17,041 nt of DNA from JAWOJB01 sp046484325 (lineage in GTDB: Bacteria; Actinomycetota; Acidimicrobiia; Spongiisociales; ZC4RG35), in contig JAWOJB010000068.1 in the NCBI GenBank assembly GCA_046484325.1, positions 1-17,041 of the forward strand, given 5' to 3'. Position 1 is the stretch's first letter. Each line of letters starts with the position of its first letter. Positions 15,862 to 17,041 of this stretch are shown one piece after another. The notes beneath the pieces are model-generated. The model did no database searches and had not been told where the DNA came from. It worked only from the letters and a program-made list of their open reading frames with translations. The translations under genes and the position numbers were made by a program.

Positions 15862-16635
15862 ATGGAGTTCCTCGAGCTCGGCTTCCTCGTGCAGGTCGCG
15901 ATCGCATTCGGCGGAGGGATCATCGCCTTCCTGTCGCCCTGTGTGCTCCCGCTGCTGCCCGGCTACCTGGCCCTGATGTCCGGGTACTCGGTGGCCGAAC
16001 TGCAGGCAGGGGAGGCCTCGACGGCGCGAATGCTGCGGGTGACCCTCATGTTCGTGGCCGGCTTCACCATCGTGTTCGTGGCCCTGGGGGCGGGCGCCAC
16101 GTCGGTGTCCCGCTTCCTCGTGGCCAACCTCAACGCCGCCACCCGGGTGGCCGGGCTCCTCATCCTCGGGTTCGGGATCCTCATCATCGGGGGAGCGTTC
16201 ACGAACCGGGGGATCTTCGGCTTCTTCGCCAGGGAGCGCCGGATGGACGTTCGCCCTTCCCGGCTGGGGAGCTCCGCCCCGGTGGCGATGGGGGTGGCCT
16301 TCGGCTTCGGCTGGACCCCCTGCATCGGCCCGATCCTGGCGGGGGTGCTCACCGTGGCGGCCACCCAGGCCACGGTCGCCCGGGGCATGCTGCTGCTGCT
16401 CGCCTTCTCGCTCGGTCTCGGGGTCCCCTTCGTGCTCTCGGGGCTCGGCGTCAATCGGGCCCTCGCCACGTCCACCGCGCTGCGACGCCACCTCCGCCCG
16501 ATCAACATCGCCGCCGGAGGGGTGATGGTGGCCTTCGGCCTTCTCATGCTCTTCGGCGGGGTGGACCTGCTTTCCCGGTTCTTCGCCAACGTCTTCATGG
16601 CGGTTCCCGGCCTCGAGCGTCTGGCCGAGGTGTGA
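15862..16635 (+). CDS. ccdA: CcdA/DsbD transmembrane-domain family thiol-disulfide transporter
   Basis: This polytopic membrane protein passes reducing equivalents from cytoplasmic thioredoxin to extracytoplasmic thiol partners, as in cytochrome c maturation. The 257 residues have six or seven hydrophobic helices. The two conserved redox cysteines are present: C27 in FLSPCVLPLLPGY and C154 in GFGWTPCIGPIL, one in each inverted half. No thioredoxin-like (ResA/TlpA), ResB or ResC gene is next to it here. I chose the ATG at 15862, with GAGAGG (15852-15857) 4 bases upstream, over the in-frame ATG at 15823, which would add 13 polar residues. Its stop overlaps the TrpE start by 4 bases, so expression may be linked to tryptophan synthesis, at least by readthrough. 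Confidence 0.93.
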   Translation: MEFLELGFLVQVAIAFGGGIIAFLSPCVLPLLPGYLALMSGYSVAELQAGEASTARMLRVTLMFVAGFTIVFVALGAGATSVSRFLVANLNAATRVAGLLILGFGILIIGGAFTNRGIFGFFARERRMDVRPSRLGSSAPVAMGVAFGFGWTPCIGPILAGVLTVAATQATVARGMLLLLAFSLGLGVPFVLSGLGVNRALATSTALRRHLRPINIAAGGVMVAFGLLMLFGGVDLLSRFFANVFMAVPGLERLAEV

Positions 16636-17041
16636 CGCCCGTGGTCGCAGTGGGCCGCCCCGGCGCCGGCGGGTCGAGCGTCAGCCCCGGCCGTGACGAG
16701 TTCCTCGAGCTCGCCGCCCGCCACGGGGTCGTCCCGGTGAGCGTCGAGTTGCTGGCCGACCGGGAGACGCCGGTGTCGGCGTTCGAGAAGCTGGTTGGCG
16801 ACGGCCCCGGGTTCCTGCTCGAATCGGTGGAGGGAGGCGAGCGGTGGGCCCGCTGGTCCTTCCTCGGATGGGACCCGGCGTTCACGCTCGTGGCCCGGGA
16901 CGGGGTGTGTGAGGTGGACGTTCCCTGGGTCGACCTGCCCGACGGCGACCCCCTCGACGTGCTCGAGGCCCTCACCGGCCGCTACTCCACCCCCGATCTG
17001 CCCGGACTGCCGCCGCTCCACTCGGGGGCGGTCGGCTACCT
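16632..17041 (+). CDS. trpE: anthranilate synthase component I (partial, C-terminus beyond right edge)
   Basis: TrpE converts chorismate to anthranilate, the first step of tryptophan synthesis. Only the first 136 residues are present, within the N-terminal regulatory domain. LLES at 62-65 is the tryptophan feedback-binding motif of TrpE, followed by RWARWSFLGWDP (71-82). An N-terminal segment with SPGRDEFLEL and VPVSVELLADRETPVSAF also fits the family. The catalytic domain lies outside the window. The GTG at 16632 overlaps the ccdA stop as GTGA; later in-frame GTG codons at 16641 and 16650 are possible but would lose the overlap. The related PabB of folate synthesis is the main alternative; the LLES motif favours TrpE. 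Confidence 0.88.
   Translation, partial: MTPVVAVGRPGAGGSSVSPGRDEFLELAARHGVVPVSVELLADRETPVSAFEKLVGDGPGFLLESVEGGERWARWSFLGWDPAFTLVARDGVCEVDVPWVDLPDGDPLDVLEALTGRYSTPDLPGLPPLHSGAVGY

Overview
The window is a densely packed stretch of a high-G+C bacterial chromosome. Codon third positions are almost all G or C, GTG starts are common, and adjacent genes overlap by 1-4 bases. Gene content suggests an actinobacterium, possibly of the Acidimicrobiia type: a DnaE1-like polymerase with an intact PHP domain, a paired ArsA-like ATPase operon of the mycobacterial kind, a rhomboid protease with an N-terminal zinc domain, and PPi-type phosphofructokinase. The class-level placement is inference. I see no mobile element, CRISPR array, tRNA or rRNA.

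Layout. (1) Positions 1-2779, minus strand: an apparent sugar-phosphate operon. It runs from a DUF2090 aldolase-like protein, to a phosphofructokinase with the PPi signature, to a second phosphofructokinase with the ATP-type signature that runs off the left edge. (2) 2920-7431, plus strand: a rhomboid protease, a perfect 21-bp inverted repeat, then dnaE. (3) 7432-7488: a convergent intergenic region with four tandem copies of a heptamer. (4) 7489-9380, minus: two translationally coupled ArsA-family ATPases, divergent from a 72-residue conserved-looking small protein (9446-9664). (5) 9668-11296, minus: a double-length ThyX-like protein, divergent from an 88-residue two-helix membrane protein (11399-11665). 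(6) 11679-15808: an EamA exporter (minus), endonuclease III and a MATE transporter (plus, overlapping by 4 bases), and an MFS transporter (minus) whose 3' end overlaps the MATE gene. (7) 15862 to the right edge: CcdA and the start of TrpE (plus, overlapping by 4 bases).

How the genes relate. The left operon looks like a regulated fructose-6-phosphate / fructose-bisphosphate node in which phosphoryl donor choice may be split between two paralogues. The rest is housekeeping (replication, base-excision repair, nucleotide and tryptophan synthesis) mixed with membrane and redox functions.

The most interesting signals are: the PPi/ATP phosphofructokinase tandem; the duplicated ThyX-like protein whose two halves each keep a different half of the ThyX signature; the complementary loss of ATPase motifs in the two ArsA-like partners; and a recurring TANNNT element 6-8 bases before start codons, which points to leaderless mRNAs. 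The window looks mainly like a normal chromosomal core region. I did not find a defence island or an obviously new multi-gene system.
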